A stretch of DNA of 64,000 nt from Eutreptiella sp. 'Long Island Sound 2002' (Eukaryota > Euglenozoa > Euglenophyceae > Eutreptiales > Eutreptiaceae): the NCBI GenBank assembly GCA_964036045.1, contig OZ038382.1, positions 76,731,918 through 76,795,917 on the forward strand. Reading direction: 5' to 3'. Position 1 is the first letter of the stretch; the number at the start of each line of letters is the position of its first letter. The translations under genes and the position numbers were made by a program. Of the stretch, positions 33,248 through 44,849 are shown piece after piece. Under the pieces are notes generated by a model. The model was not told the origin of the DNA, ran no database searches, and worked only from the letters and a program-made list of their open reading frames with translations.

Positions 33248-34310
33248 ATGGCGGAGCCTGTGGCCCCACGCAAAACACGCCCCCGGTCTCCGACGCTGGA
33301 CGCGGCACACGAGGTCATCCAGGCGCTGGTACTCAGAGGCGGGGACGAGAACCCCTCCAGGAGCACGCTGATTCGCACTCCGACCTGGAGATAATTCCAG
33401 GGCCCCCCGCCGGCAGCGTGCCCACAGAACCCAGGCTGCCGGCGGGCAGCGTGCCCATCCTCTGCCGCGCGTGGAAACCGGGCCACTGCACCGGAGAAGA
33501 CTGGTGCCCCAGGCAACACCTCCGACCCGGCCCCGATAACGGAGCACTGCCCACGGTGGGGCACGCAGCCACGTGCGCCGTCCTGCGCTACGGGGTGGCG
33601 CAGGGCTGGATCCTGGATAAGACGACGCGCGGCAGCGTGAACATCCAGGAGGCCGTCGACCGGGTCGCCCACACGGGCCACAGGGAAGTGGCCCTGCACA
33701 CCTGGGTCCGTCGCGGCAAACCGGCAGAAGGGATCCTCGTGGAAACCACGGGAACGGTGCTGGTCCTCGCGGCAGACATGGTCCGAGGGGTGCTCCACGC
33801 ATCCCGCGTGCGGCGCGCGCGCCCACAGTGGACCATCCAGGTGTACGCCCCTCCACGGGCGTGGCCCTTCTCCACATGGGCAGTGTACGCCGTCATGTGG
33901 CACCTGGCACCGGAGGACGCCCCCACATCCACGCCTGGCCAGCCGACCAGTATTTCCCCTGGCGCGGACCCCAGGGCGGCCTCCCAGTGGCGCCCGCGGC
34001 CAAGGGGTTCAGCCTTGCGGCAACCCTCCAGCGGCACCCTGACAACAGGGCGCGCCACTTCCTACAGACGGGGGTGGTCCCGGCCGCCACGCCGGACTCC
34101 GAATGGCGGTGGGACACGGGGGGTGGACAGCCGCTGCCAGACCCGTGGATCCTCCTGCTGTGGTACTTGCACACGGGCACCCTGGCTCATGCTGCCCAAG
34201 CCGTCAAGGGGGCCTTCCCACAGCCACAACCCCCCGGCGTGGCCCTGCTCGACAGCCTGCTGGCGGGGGCGGCCTGGATACGGTGGTGAGAGGAGGACTG
34301 GCGCCTGAGC
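33248..34310 (+). pseudogene. ORF1 of element G, N-terminal part
   Basis: The most likely start is the ATG at 33248 just after the array: MAEPVAPRKTRPRSPTLDAA. The frame changes near 33,350 to DLEIIPGPPAGSVP, and reads AATCAVLRYGVAQGWILD, VNIQEAVDRVAHTGHREVAL and MVRGVLHASRVRRARPQWTI. Around 33,920 it shifts again to ADQYFPWRGPQGGLPVAP and DPWILLLWYLHTGTLAHAAQ, ending TGA at 34,287-34,289. No known domain is recognised in this part. The basic start and the position right after the monomer array support an ORF1 role. Confidence 0.5.
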
Positions 34311-34326
34311 CCCGATTTTCCCCCTG

Positions 34327-36633
34327 GTGCAGGGCCAGGCGCTACTTCACGCCGAGGGCATGGGGACCCTGGAGTGGGGGGCGAATATATCCGACACGGT
34401 GTGCAGGTGGATCACCGTGGCCGCCCCGCAACCCATGCGATCGCCGCCGGCGTGCCACCGCCTTCTACGGGCGATCCCCCCCTTGGCCCCCCGCGGCGCC
34501 CTCACAAGGGAAGTGTGGAGGGCCATGCTGAGCCACCCTAGGGAGTGGATGACGAACCCGGGTGCAGGGTACCCGCCGGGGCCGGTACTCGAGCAGCTCA
34601 CTGCCCCCACTGCTGGGGTCCGCCACAACTTGCACAGGGCGTCAGCCCTTACGGAACAGCTCATTGACGAAGTGCTGGACCTGGCGCCGGAACCGCGGCG
34701 GTTGCTCTACCCGCAGACCCACAACCCACCTGCGGGCACGTGAAATCGCCTCGGCCGCCTATCGCTGCAGCGCCGCGTCGAGGCCGCACAGCCAGGAGGC
34801 TTCGTTGAACAGTGGTTAGCACTCCACAATCCGTCCACCGCACAGGGCCACTGGTACCTGCCCCAACTCCTCTGCCTCCCCCGGACAACCCGGGAGCACC
34901 GCCGGCAGAAGCCATACGACACGCAACCGGAGCGCCTGGGCGTACAGAGCTTCCCGCAGCCGGCCCCAGCCGCCCTCCCGCCGGGGCAGGGCCCGGAGGC
35001 GCTGCAGCAGGGCCCCCCGCTGGACGTGGTCACCACGGTGCAGCAAAGGGGAAGCGACAACGCGGACGGGGCCGAGCAGGACCGCACGAACTGCGGGGTG
35101 GTGGCCTGGACGGCGGCCTGCAGGCACCTTGCCCGGGACACCGCAGGACTTAGGCAGTACAGGCCAGCGGACCGCACAACATTGGCGCCCACGGTCGCGG
35201 CCGTCACCATGGGACCCCTGGCGGCGTGGCCTGCGCAACTGCTGCCCCACGTCTCCTGCCGGGACACGCGGCCCCGCCAGCTGGCCGCAACGCACACGCC
35301 GACAGCACCCCTCACGGCGCAGCAGCTGTACGTCGTCGCGGCGGCACTACTGGCGGACGACGGGGAGAGCTTTGTGCACCACCACGGCCCGGCGCAGATT
35401 GCGGGGAGCATACAAGGGCCGCAGCGCGACGCGTGCCTTCCGTGGCACGCCACACTCCGCGAGCGCGCCCACGTCAGGGACGCAGGTGGCAGCACACAAC
35501 CTCCCGGACCTCAGCAGGGGGAAGCACTGGTACTACAGAGGGCGGGCTACCGGGCCATCCTTCACGGCCACGCCGGAGGGTACCGATCGCATATCTTGAC
35601 CGGGGGCCCCTGGACCCTCTGGCACGGCACCGCCAGACAGAAGGCATTCCCAGCCCAAGTTGACTGGCAGCAGGAGCCCGACCAGGCCTACTATATGAGG
35701 GCAGACTCCTGGCCGCTAGCAGTCCTGCTACACACCATCAGTGCCCACAGCAAGTGGCAGGAACCGGGATGGACCAACCCACCCACGCTGGTCTGGAGCC
35801 CCGACCAGGAGGAGCATCTACGGGCCGCATGGCAAGGAGACGCCGTCAGGGCCACGGACGTCCCGGACCTCCACGCGGGGCGAATCACGCACGCCCGCCC
35901 GGCGGCCACCCTCGCGGTAGCCCAACGGGGACAGCAGAATCCGCGGTGTGTAGTCTGCATGTTCAGCCTGGCGGACGCGCAAATCGCCGTCTGCAACCCC
36001 GAGCGCCTGCCGGGGCCGGAGGCCGTGATCAGCGCGGCGGACTGCACACGCATGATTGTCAAGGTTCTGCGCGTGGGCGAGCACCACGCCCTCCTGCTCC
36101 AAGTCCCTCTGAGGGACAATGGCAAGGCAGCAAAGCCGGGGGTGTGGCCGGCAGCGGCGCTCCCTGCCCACCTGGAGCTCCAGCTGGCGGTCTCAACCAC
36201 GGTATACCACTGGCTACAGGCCTTCCAGGACCTGCAATCGAGGGGCAAGCCCGACCGCCAAATCGGCGCCACGCATTGGCAAGAGTGGCTGCAGGCGGAC
36301 GCGCAGCGCGACGCCGTCCAGGGTCTCGGACCCGCGCCTGCAACAGGAGCCCTCGACGCATCGGCCCCGGGCCGCGCGCTGGCGCCACATACGGTTCTGC
36401 TGGCCAATCTGCCCTTTGACCCGGCGCCAGAGAGCGCCATCCGAAAGTCGGTGCCGCTTCCCCGGGCATGGGGGGCCACGGAGCCCACGAAATGCCCCCT
36501 ATGTGCTGACAAGTACTACACAAGTGGGGCGATGCTGAAGCACGTGGCGTGGCACGCGGTGCACGCCGCCGCCCCGGTGGAAGACAAGGAGGCGACCTCC
36601 CACATCCTCCAGGGGAGGGCAAGGATGCCCTGA
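34327..36633 (+). pseudogene. ORF1 of element G, C-terminal part: Ulp1/C48-like peptidase domain and C2H2 finger
   Basis: One frame is open from 34,327 to 36,633 except for a single TGA at 34,741-34,743. The peptidase-like part spans about 34,630-35,170: LTEQLIDEVLDLAP (like the N-terminal motif of Ulp1 domains), then GHWYLPQLL with the candidate catalytic His at 34,849-34,851. An Asp follows 23 residues later (YDT), and then EQDRTNCGVVAW with the candidate Cys at 35,092-35,094, 81 residues after the His. The order H-W-x-L, D, Q-x(3)-N-C-G-V is that of C48 (SUMO-protease-like) cysteine peptidases. A ~450-residue unassigned region follows. The protein ends with a classic C2H2 finger, CPLCADKYYTSGAMLKHVAWH (first Cys at 36,493). 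C48-like or OTU peptidases are known in a few LINE and Helitron proteins. Confidence 0.6.
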
Positions 36634-36790
36634 TGGCATGCCCCATACGCCCAGCGCCCCCCGCCCCAGGTGGCCGGCCGCGTGGCGGCCCCAGAGGACG
36701 AGGAGGAGGCGCCCGGGGCAGCCTCCGAGGCTGGCGGTGCTGCCCAACAGGGGTCCCTCCCCGCTACAGTTCAGCCAGTGGCCTCTTCCG
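36634..36790 (+). other. Short G+C-rich segment after ORF1, possible ORF2 leader
   Basis: The segment contains an ATG at about 36,632 overlapping the ORF1 stop. One frame reads acidic/Ala text (APEDEEEAPGAASEAGGAAQ), another Arg/Gly text. It is cut at about 36,790 by A+T-rich DNA. It may be the beginning of ORF2, separated from the APE domain by the insertion. Confidence 0.3.
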
Positions 36791-38030
36791 AATTTGTAAG
36801 TTAATTGATTACAGCTGTTTTTGAACCATCTGCTGAAGGTACAACACACAGCGATGACAATCTTTCTGTTGCTTCACCAGTTAATATTTATCAGCAACCC
36901 GCTGAAGTGCAACAACCCACTGCGTGCTTGGGAAGAAGTGATGGCAGCACAGGCATTTCCTGCATCCATTAGTTGTTGCTGTTATGCTGACATGCAGTGG
37001 TTTTGCATGTGCAAGACTCATTTTGCATACTACGATTCGTTGATGGTAGTTAGGCGGTACGGTGCAGCCAGTTGTCTGCTGTGCATATGTCAGTAAACTG
37101 ATTGCTGCTTTTTTTGAACCCTCAACTGAAGGTACAGCACACAGCAATGATTTGAAGTTCGAATGTGCATCGTGCAGCTGTGCAGATTGCTGTGCAGCTC
37201 TGCAGCTGTGTAGGTGGTACGGTGCAGCCAGTTGTCTGCTCTGCATATGTCAGTAAACTGATTACAGCTGTTCTTGAACCCTGAACTGGAGGTACAGCAC
37301 ACAGCAATAATTTGAAGCTCGAATGTGCATCGTGCAGCTGTGCAGATTGCTGTGCAGCTCTGCAGCTGTGCGGAATATCTTTTGTGCTGCCAATGGTGTA
37401 TGTTTTGTCAACCAATGTTTGCACTATTGGAGGTGGTAAGATAGCAAAGACACTGTGTCCACTGTTGCCTCTGTTGTTTGTGCACGTTGTGTTGATTTTG
37501 CAAAATTTGAAGTAATAAAACGCATGCGAGGCAGAGACTGCAAGGAGATCAGTTTTGGTCAGAGTTTAGGGCGGCGTACAAGGTTCACGACAGTTGGTAG
37601 GTGCAGTGATCGGTTGCTAGACATTGGGTGAAGCAAATGATTGGGCATTTGTATGATTTTTGTAGTGAAATGATGGTTATGGAAGGTTGGGGTATTGACG
37701 AGCATATCACATTATAACTGCATGGTGCAAGACAAAAAGCACAAGGACAATGTGAATCGTGTGTAGATCAGGGTCAATCTATGTTGTCTACATACATTGC
37801 AATGGTTTCCATTTTGTATTGTGTTGGACAAGTAAGTAATTCATTCCTCCACACAAATTGAGTTTTTCTTTTGCATCTTGGCACTCAAAATGAGCCATGC
37901 GTCAGCTCATATTGTGAATGATAGGCAAAAACCACAAGGTCTCCAAAACAAGCTTAATACACAACAAAGATGTGTCAATTTTGTCAACCATTTGGATAGA
38001 ATCCGGGTTTTGGCCACTTTGTGCCCGGTA
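36790..38030. other. A+T-rich insertion between ORF1 and ORF2 of element G
   Basis: Base composition drops abruptly at about 36,790 and rises again at about 38,030. Nothing inside resembles the element. There is no coding motif, and no clear terminal repeat or target duplication could be found, so the ends are approximate. It contains a short tandem repeat (37,040-37,370). Confidence 0.55.
37040..37370. repeat. 160-bp tandem repeat, about two copies
   Basis: GGTGCAGCCAGTTGTCTGCT occurs at 37,061 and 37,221, with the following CATATGTCAGTAAACTGATT and GGTACAGCACACAGCAAT-type text repeated at the same spacing. A diverged partial copy lies near 36,800-36,860. Confidence 0.85.
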
Positions 38031-38124
38031 AAATCAAAGGTGACTGGCCCCGCTGGCCCCCCTGTGGGCCCCACTGGGAGCGGGCTCCCCAAACCCCATG
38101 GCCTTGGCACACCCAGGAGATCTG

Positions 38125-39029
38125 GATGCTCCAGCGGACCCGGCGGCGATGCCGATACGGGACAGCAGACTCCAGGAGGACGCGGCGGGCGATGCCCTGT
38201 GGCTGCTCTCCTGGAACCTGCCCAACGGCCTCGTCCCGCCAGACCGGTCCCTCCGGGACACGCTCTGACGGCGCCAGGGGCCTGCGGCCTGTACCGACAA
38301 GGAGCACCTCGTCACCGGTATGCTACTCAACGAGGGGGACTTCGCCATCATGCTCCAGGAAACAGGGATCGCCAGCCGGGCACAGGAGACGCACGTGGCC
38401 GCGGTGCTCCGGGACAAGGGGTAAACCCCGTTCTTCAGCAGTTGGCTGGCAGAGACAGGGGCCACCTCCACCTCGAGAGGGGGAGGCTTCCTCACCGCCG
38501 TCAGCAGCAAGTACATGGCCGAGCACAAGATGCTCAGTTTCACAGAAATCGTCCCCGGGAAGGCCGCGGCCCTGGAGATCCGCACGGACGGGGTGGCCTC
38601 ACCCTCATCAACGTCCACGGACCGCAGGCAGGCTGCTCCCCATGGGCGGGGCGAGCGGCCTTCTCGGCGGACATACAAATGTATGCCACGGCGCGCAGCC
38701 TCGCTGGGAGACACCTGGTGGTCATCGCCAGCGATACCAACGTCTACATGGATGCCACCACCAACCAGGCCACGGAGCACTTCTGAGCGGGCTGGGAGGC
38801 CTGCGGCTTCCGAAGGGCCACAGCAGGCGGCGCTGAGGACATGACCCCGACGCTCCACCCGTCTAGGCATTGGCTGGACACCTTCCTGGTCAACCAGCCC
38901 CTCCTGCCGTGGTCCCTGCAGGAGAGCGTCTGGGCCCGCGGCATGGCACAGCCCCGAGTGAACGGCTAGGCCCACCTCCCGGGCCGCCTGGCCCTGCCGG
39001 GCCTCCTCAACGCGGCAGCGCACGCGGCG
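38125..39029 (+). pseudogene. ORF2 of element G: APE-type endonuclease domain, with stops
   Basis: The apurinic-endonuclease-like (EEP) motifs are in order: ALWLLSWNLPNG (Asn motif), IMLQETGIAS (catalytic Glu), GGGFLTAVSSKY, LTLINVHGPQAG, VIASDTNVYMD (the D-x-N motif) and a final VNG-stop-AHLPG in place of the usual S-D-H. This domain nicks target DNA in APE-class LINEs. It is interrupted by TGA (38,266), TAA (38,422), a frameshift near 38,595, TGA (38,784) and TAG (38,967), the last hitting the S-D-H motif itself. It cannot produce an active nuclease. Confidence 0.75.
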
Positions 39030-41508
39030 ATGCCCGCCTCCTACAGCCACACGGAGGGCCGCCTCCTCCCGTACGACCCCGAGGCCGCGCCCGTCCAACG
39101 CTGCCTATGGGCAGCAGTCACCGCCGCGCAGGGCGAGCCCTCCCTAGCGCCTTGGCTGGGCCCCGCAGAGCAGCACGCCTACGGGTCCATGCCCGCGGCT
39201 GCTGTGGACAAGGTGTTGGAACACCTCCACGCGGCGCATGACGCCCTTGCGTGCGTGGTGGGGCGCCGGCAGCCGTCCCCGGCGGGGTCAGGCCGGGCGT
39301 GGGGGGACCCCCCTGAGAGCGGGAAACGGCTCCAGCCGGCGACCCTCTGCTACGACGCCCTGGCAGCATGCGCGCCAGCGGCGTACCAGGCAAACACGGC
39401 ACAGCATGGCATCCAATCTGAGGCAGCGCTCCGGCTCACGGAGGAACTGCGAGGTGCATCGCCTGGATTCCGCCCGGCCACGCAGGGCCAACTACAGGAG
39501 GAGCTCGAGAGGCAAGCAGCCGCCCTCAAAGAGGACATCTGCCACCTGCGCGCGCTCCTGGCAGCCGACCGCAAGCGCGCCATAAAAGACTTCGGGCGCC
39601 GCCACACCAAGGACATCGCCCAGCGAAGGAAAGCTGTGCGAGGGGCCATAGAAGTAGAGGCCCCGGGCCTGTCGGGGCTCTGGAAAGTGCGGGTCTCCAA
39701 CACCCGAACGCTCCTCAGGGAGGCCCACGACGTGATGTTCGCGGTTCGCGCCTTCTGGCAGGAACTGTACGACAAACGCCCGGTGGACCTCCCCGGTTCC
39801 CAGGGGGTCCTCGACCGCCACGTGTCCCGGGTCCCTGAGGGGGCCAGGGCCTGGGTCCAGCAGTACCCCATGCAGGACCTGCAGTCCGCGTTGGACAAGG
39901 CTGATGGCAAGGCCCCAGGGTTGAAACCACGTGGAGGCCTGCCTCATCAAGGCCCTCACAGCACCCGTCCAGTGGCTCCTGGTCCACTCCTACCTGGCCA
40001 TCCTCCGCGGCACCCCAGCGCCAATGCACTGGAGGGACGCGCACATCTGGCTCAGCCCCAAGGTGCAGGGCTCCGCGAGACTGGATGACTACCGGCCCAT
40101 AGCCCTAGGCCAACTAAACATGAAGCTGCTGAGGGACCCCCTTACCCAGCGCATCACGGAGGTGCTCACACGGCTTGACGTGGTCAGCGACTGGCAGCAA
40201 GAGGCCCTCCCCTGCTCCAACACCGGCCCTCCCCTGTTCATGGTGCAGCAGCAGCTCCGCCGAGGAAGGCCCAACTACGTCTTCTTCTTAGACGCCCGCA
40301 AGGCCTTCAACACCGCCCCGCACGGCGCCCTCCACCTCATCCTGCGCCACCCCTCCGTGCTGCCGGAGGTCATTGACCTCCTGCTCTTCCTCCACACATG
40401 CGCGAGGCTGCGCATCGTCACCGCGCACGGGCTGACGCAGCCCATCCACATGCTGCGCGGCGTCCGGCAGGGCAACCTCGAAAGCCCCCTGCTGTACGCG
40501 CTCTTCGTGGAGCCCCTGCTAAGGGCCCAGGGGCACCGCCTGCGTCCGCCCAGAGAGGCCGATCGGGGAATCATTCAGGCCTACATCAACGACCTGCTAG
40601 TAGTGGCCCACACGCTGCAGCACTTCGTCGAAGGCGTGGAGGCGGTGGCCGCGTACCTAGAGATGATGAGCATGGAGCTCAACCCCCGCAAGTGCGCCAT
40701 GGCCACCACAGAGGGGGTCCCAGGCCTGCAGCTGCGCCTCTGCCCCCACCTGGAAAACCCGTCACACTGGGTGCCGGCAGCGGATTCCGTCCCCTACCTG
40801 GGACTCCAGCTGCAGCCGGACGGGGAGTTCTCCCTGCAGCGCAAACACCGCCTGCGCCTGGCAGCGGTGCACCACTGGTGCTTCAACACCCTCGCACCGC
40901 CGAAGGCGGTGCAGGACGTCATCCTGGCAACCCTAGGAGGAGTGACGCAATACGTCGCCCCCTTTATCGCCAACGACTCCGTCACTGCGTGCCACGTGGA
41001 CAACATCAGGGTCCAGGTCGCGAGTGACAGGGCGCGGTACGCCTTCGACGCCTCGCGGGACACCCTGCAGGATGACTGGACCCTGGGCCTTACGCGGGTG
41101 CCAACGCGATGCCAGCAGGCAGCTGTTACCCTCGTGGGCACACTCGTCCACCAGCGCTCACCCTATGTGCGCGCCGAGGTCACCAGGATGTTGTGGGAAA
41201 TAGCCGGTGCACACAGCATATGCCCGGAGGTACACTACCCCGTCCCGGAGTTCGCAACCCTGGCAGAGGGCAACTGGGTCCACCGCATACCCCGGGCCCT
41301 GGCCGCCCTGGGAGTGGTGCTCTACAACTCCATCGCGTGCCCCAGGGCAGCCCACGTCCAACTACAGTCCCCGCCGGGCCAGATCGTCACGCTGCGCACC
41401 GCCAAGCTGCGGCACCACGACACGTGCCGTCTGACGGTGCCACACAGGACGCCGTGGCATGGGCACCACGGGCAGCACCACCCCTTCCCCGACAACGACG
41501 ACCCGTGA
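39030..41508 (+). pseudogene. ORF2 of element G: reverse transcriptase
   Basis: A helical linker (LQEELERQAAALKED, to about 39,920) leads into RT, with one frameshift near 39,925. RT motifs: DDYRPIALGQLNMKLL, motif A FFLDARKAFNT (Asp at 40,291), motif B GVRQGNLESPLLYALF (about 40,458), and motif C AYINDLLVV at 40,582-40,593. Motif C should be (Y/F)xDD; the first Asp is Asn (AAC at 40,588), which should abolish polymerisation. The thumb region continues to ALGVVLYNSIACPRAAHVQL and a TGA at 41,506. Spacing and the 'DYRPI' and 'GVRQG' motifs identify the non-LTR class. Confidence 0.85.
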
Positions 41509-41511
41509 CCC

Positions 41512-43080
41512 GCAGCAGTGCGGGAATGCCTCAATCAGTGCGCGGATGAACACCTCCGGTACTGCCGACGCGAGGAGGATCCCGAGGACCACCCCTGGGT
41601 GGCGCGATGCTTTGGTTCACCTTTTCCACACAACCGGCACGCGGAACCCCCGCCTGAGGCTCGTCCACCCCACGAGCGCTAAGTAGGACGCCCACAATGG
41701 CCCACGGGTGACCACGGACGGCCTGCACCTCCACGTTGGGGGCCACGCGCCGTCAGGGCAGTCTGTCTGCCCCCACACAGGGGGCGGCATATCACCCAAC
41801 GGCGGCCCTCCTGTACTTCCTCTGCGACGTACTCGCGGACGGTGAGCACCAGGAACCTGACGCAGATGTGGCGTGGCCCGAGCCTCTGTGCCAACGGCCC
41901 CACGCGCCGACGCCGGTATGGTCGGTGACTACGATTGGTGGCCACGGACGACCAGTGCGCCAGAGCGACGGAACAAGCGCAACTCCTGGCCGAGTGGGTG
42001 ATAGTGCAGGTGGGGGTGGGCCAGCCCAGACTGCGTGGACTCCCCCGTGGCACCGCCCTGCTGGTAGCTACGGGGGTGCCGCATCACCCACACATGGCGG
42101 TGCACGCCCTGGAGGACCAGCCGGAGGACACAAAACACCTGGTGGTGCACCAGCGCGGAGGCCCGGCGTGGCTCAGGGAGCACGTGACGGAGCTCCGGTC
42201 CTGGGCGAGCACGATCGCTGGGGCAGAGGTCTGACTGCACGACCACCCGGCGGTCCGCCCCGGCGACACCAGGGTGCTGAGCGTGAACCAACTGACCCCA
42301 AGCCAGCCCGACGTCCGATGGCACTCTGCCGACCTTGACGCAGGCTGGCTCAGCCCCACCGGGTACTACTGGATCCCAAAGGCCTGGGGCCACACCTCCT
42401 CCAATGCGTCGGGGGGCGGGCCCTGCAGGAACACCACCAGGGTCGCCCCCGTCGCCGACCTCACCCGCACGTGGGCGGTGGCCATCTCGGGCACAGTGCC
42501 CGACAGGGAGGGGGTGGCCGCCTCCCTCCCGCTGCATTACGGCGTCCCCAGGCCATGGGTCCACACAGTGGACGCCGAGGTCAACCTCCACCTCCTGCTG
42601 CACGCGGATCGCGAGCGGGCCAAGGGGGTCCCCGCGGGCGCGTTGAAGGTAGTCAACCAGATGCCCCTGCGATGGCTCCGGGATGGCCTGCATGCGCGAG
42701 GGCAACATACCGAGCACCCATTTTGGTATACCCGAGCCTCCTCCCACCACAGCGACGCCTTACTGGACAAGGCGGACCGGGCGTCGTCCCAGGACACCGT
42801 CCTACAGAACACGCCTCCGGACCCCAGCCACGCCGAGCTCATAGTCGCCGATCATGACGGCCACCTCGACCTACGGCCCCCCACAATGCAGATATTCAGC
42901 ACGGGCGCGCAGCGGGCGCAAATGGACCATGCGCTGACGCACCGGGCGCACACACCCCTCGGCGCGGCGCACGCTGCGGCCTATGTCCACGCCCGGGACC
43001 TCAGCGCGACGGCCACAAACCACCGGGCGCTGCGAGCCAGGGACGGCCACACGCCGGTGCAGCGCAGGCTCCGCATCTGA
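41512..43080 (+). pseudogene. ORF2 of element G: linker and RNase H-like domain
   Basis: In the frame of 41935-43080, interrupted by one TGA at 42,232, the region 42,300-42,800 resembles a LINE RNase H domain. It has RTWAVAISGTVP (strands after the first Asp), HTVDAEVNLHLLLHA (the E-x-x-L helix), and HPFWYTRASSHHSDALLDKA (like the H-x-G-x-x-x-N-E-x-A-D terminal motif). The first catalytic Asp may be in VRWHSADLDAG. Upstream (41,512-42,230) is linker. The stop at 43,078 falls where the frame should run on into the Cys/His segment. The call is motif-based, and the catalytic residues are only partly identifiable. Confidence 0.5.
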
Positions 43081-44462
43081 AAGGAGCAGCTCTCCGACGT
43101 TGCCATCCTCCCGCACCGGTGTCTCCTCTTCGGCGGCCCGGAAGAGACCCTGGTGCACATGCACGTGGGATGCACCCACTCGCGGCTCCTTTGGCCCCAC
43201 TACTGCCAGGCAGTGCAAGAGGCGGCCCGCCACCACCCGCCCGGGGACGAGGCTCTATGACTGGCCTCATGGCGCTCCGCGGGCGCCGCATGGATTGGAA
43301 TATTCTGCTCTGGGGTGGTACCCACGGCGGCAGAAGCGCAACTCCGCGCCATAGCCCGCTACGAATCGCCTGGGGGGGACCTCCATAGACGATTTCCTCC
43401 TACACGTGCTCCGGCTGGCAGACTTCGCGTGGGAACTCCGCAATCACCAGCTGGAGCAACTCCTCTACGTGCCTCTAAGCGCCGCGGCCCAGGTGCACCG
43501 GTGGCTCACCACCCCAGAGGCCAGCTGCCCCCCCCTCCCCCGCGCCCCGACAGGGATTTTGTGGTCTCCCTCCGCGTCGTGAAAGGCACCCTGGAGTGCC
43601 CACCGCAAGAGCACCCCCACCCGTACCGGGACCTACCGGGGGGTTTCTCAAAGCACCTGCAAGACGCCCTGTTCCCACCATGGAACATCAGGTGAGGCTC
43701 CATGACCGGGTGGGAGGCCCGTATAGTGTGCGCAGAGTTGGCGCAAGAACGGGGATGGTGGTGCGCAGCCATGCGCGCACCAGAGACGCCCACGCAGCAG
43801 TACGCCGCCATCTCGCTTGAGGGGTGGGAAGGGCACACCCGGCCACGACGCACCATGATCTGCAAAGCGGGCCCCGACCACCTGTGGGACGCGGCGGCGG
43901 AGGAATGGCTGCAGGCGGCCCTGGAGCCACACGTGGGCTGGGACGGGGACGTGTCCTCGCTCATCCGAGCGCCAATCCCCCCCCGCATCGCCCTCCAGAC
44001 CGCCAACATGCTCCAAGCCACGGAGATACACACGTGGGAACGCGAGGTGGCTGCTCCCGGAGGACAGAGCCGCCCGGCTCACTGTGGCGCACTTCAAAAA
44101 TGGGGGTCCTGTGTACAACGACGCCCTGTCCCGGCCGGGCGACATTCCAGGGCCCCTGCTTCTCATGCTCCCAAACGACCTTGCAGCTGCGCTACGCCGG
44201 GAGCTAGACAGCTGCGAGGGACTGCAGGTGGGGTTGGGGGTAGTCGCGGACGGCAGCCTACTAGCCCTCCTCCACCGGGGCACTGCAGATGATTGTCAAT
44301 AGGGCGCTCTGGTACGCCACCTCGCCAGGCGCCACACGTACATGGCAACCCCCCCCTCGGGGGCACCCCCGCCCGGAATGGGATGACCTCATCGCCGCCT
44401 TCCACGATCACGGGATCCTCCCTGACGACACATGGCAGGAGGTCCGGCAGAAGACGCTCGGC
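43081..44462 (+). pseudogene. ORF2 of element G: Cys/His motif and C-terminal region up to the hAT insertion
   Basis: Begins LPHRCLLFGGPEETLVHMHV followed by GC. It resembles the C-x2-C-x(7-8)-H-x4-C finger that follows RNase H in many LINEs, with the second Cys replaced by Phe (TTC for TGC or TGT). From 43,322 it aligns with copy A. Text includes LRLADFAWELRNHQLEQLL, LSRPGDIPGPLLLMLPND and DDTWQEVRQKTLG, which retains Trp (TGG) where copy A has TGA. Frameshifts occur near 43,380, 43,540 and 44,060. The reading is cut at 44,462 by the hAT and resumes at 52,158. Confidence 0.6.
44455..44462. repeat. Left 8-bp target-site duplication of the hAT element
   Basis: CGCTCGGC is repeated exactly at 52,158-52,165. 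Eight base pairs is the characteristic hAT target duplication length. Confidence 0.9.
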
Positions 44463-44849
44463 TAGTGTTTGGAATGAGACTTTTTTTGCCCAAATGAGAT
44501 GAGCGATTTTTTTTCCTCGTTTTAATAAACTTTTTGTTTTTTTCGTTTCATATGAAATGAGCGATTTTTGTTTCTCGTTTCATTTTTTTCGATATGTCTT
44601 GACATAGTTGATGTGACCAGAAAATAACGAGGCATTGTTGATGTTATCTCCAGGCGGCAATGAGTGCACTTCCTACGATGAATGGTACCCATTGAATAAA
44701 CATTTAGGCCAAGACCGCCTTCAAAGAACCTTATCACGTACAACAAACCATCGTTAACACCATTTGTATCATGGTTTGCTTTAGTATTCATTATATGATA
44801 TTCAGTTGGAGGCTTCCGCATTTCTAAATGCCAATGCTACTCATTGGTG

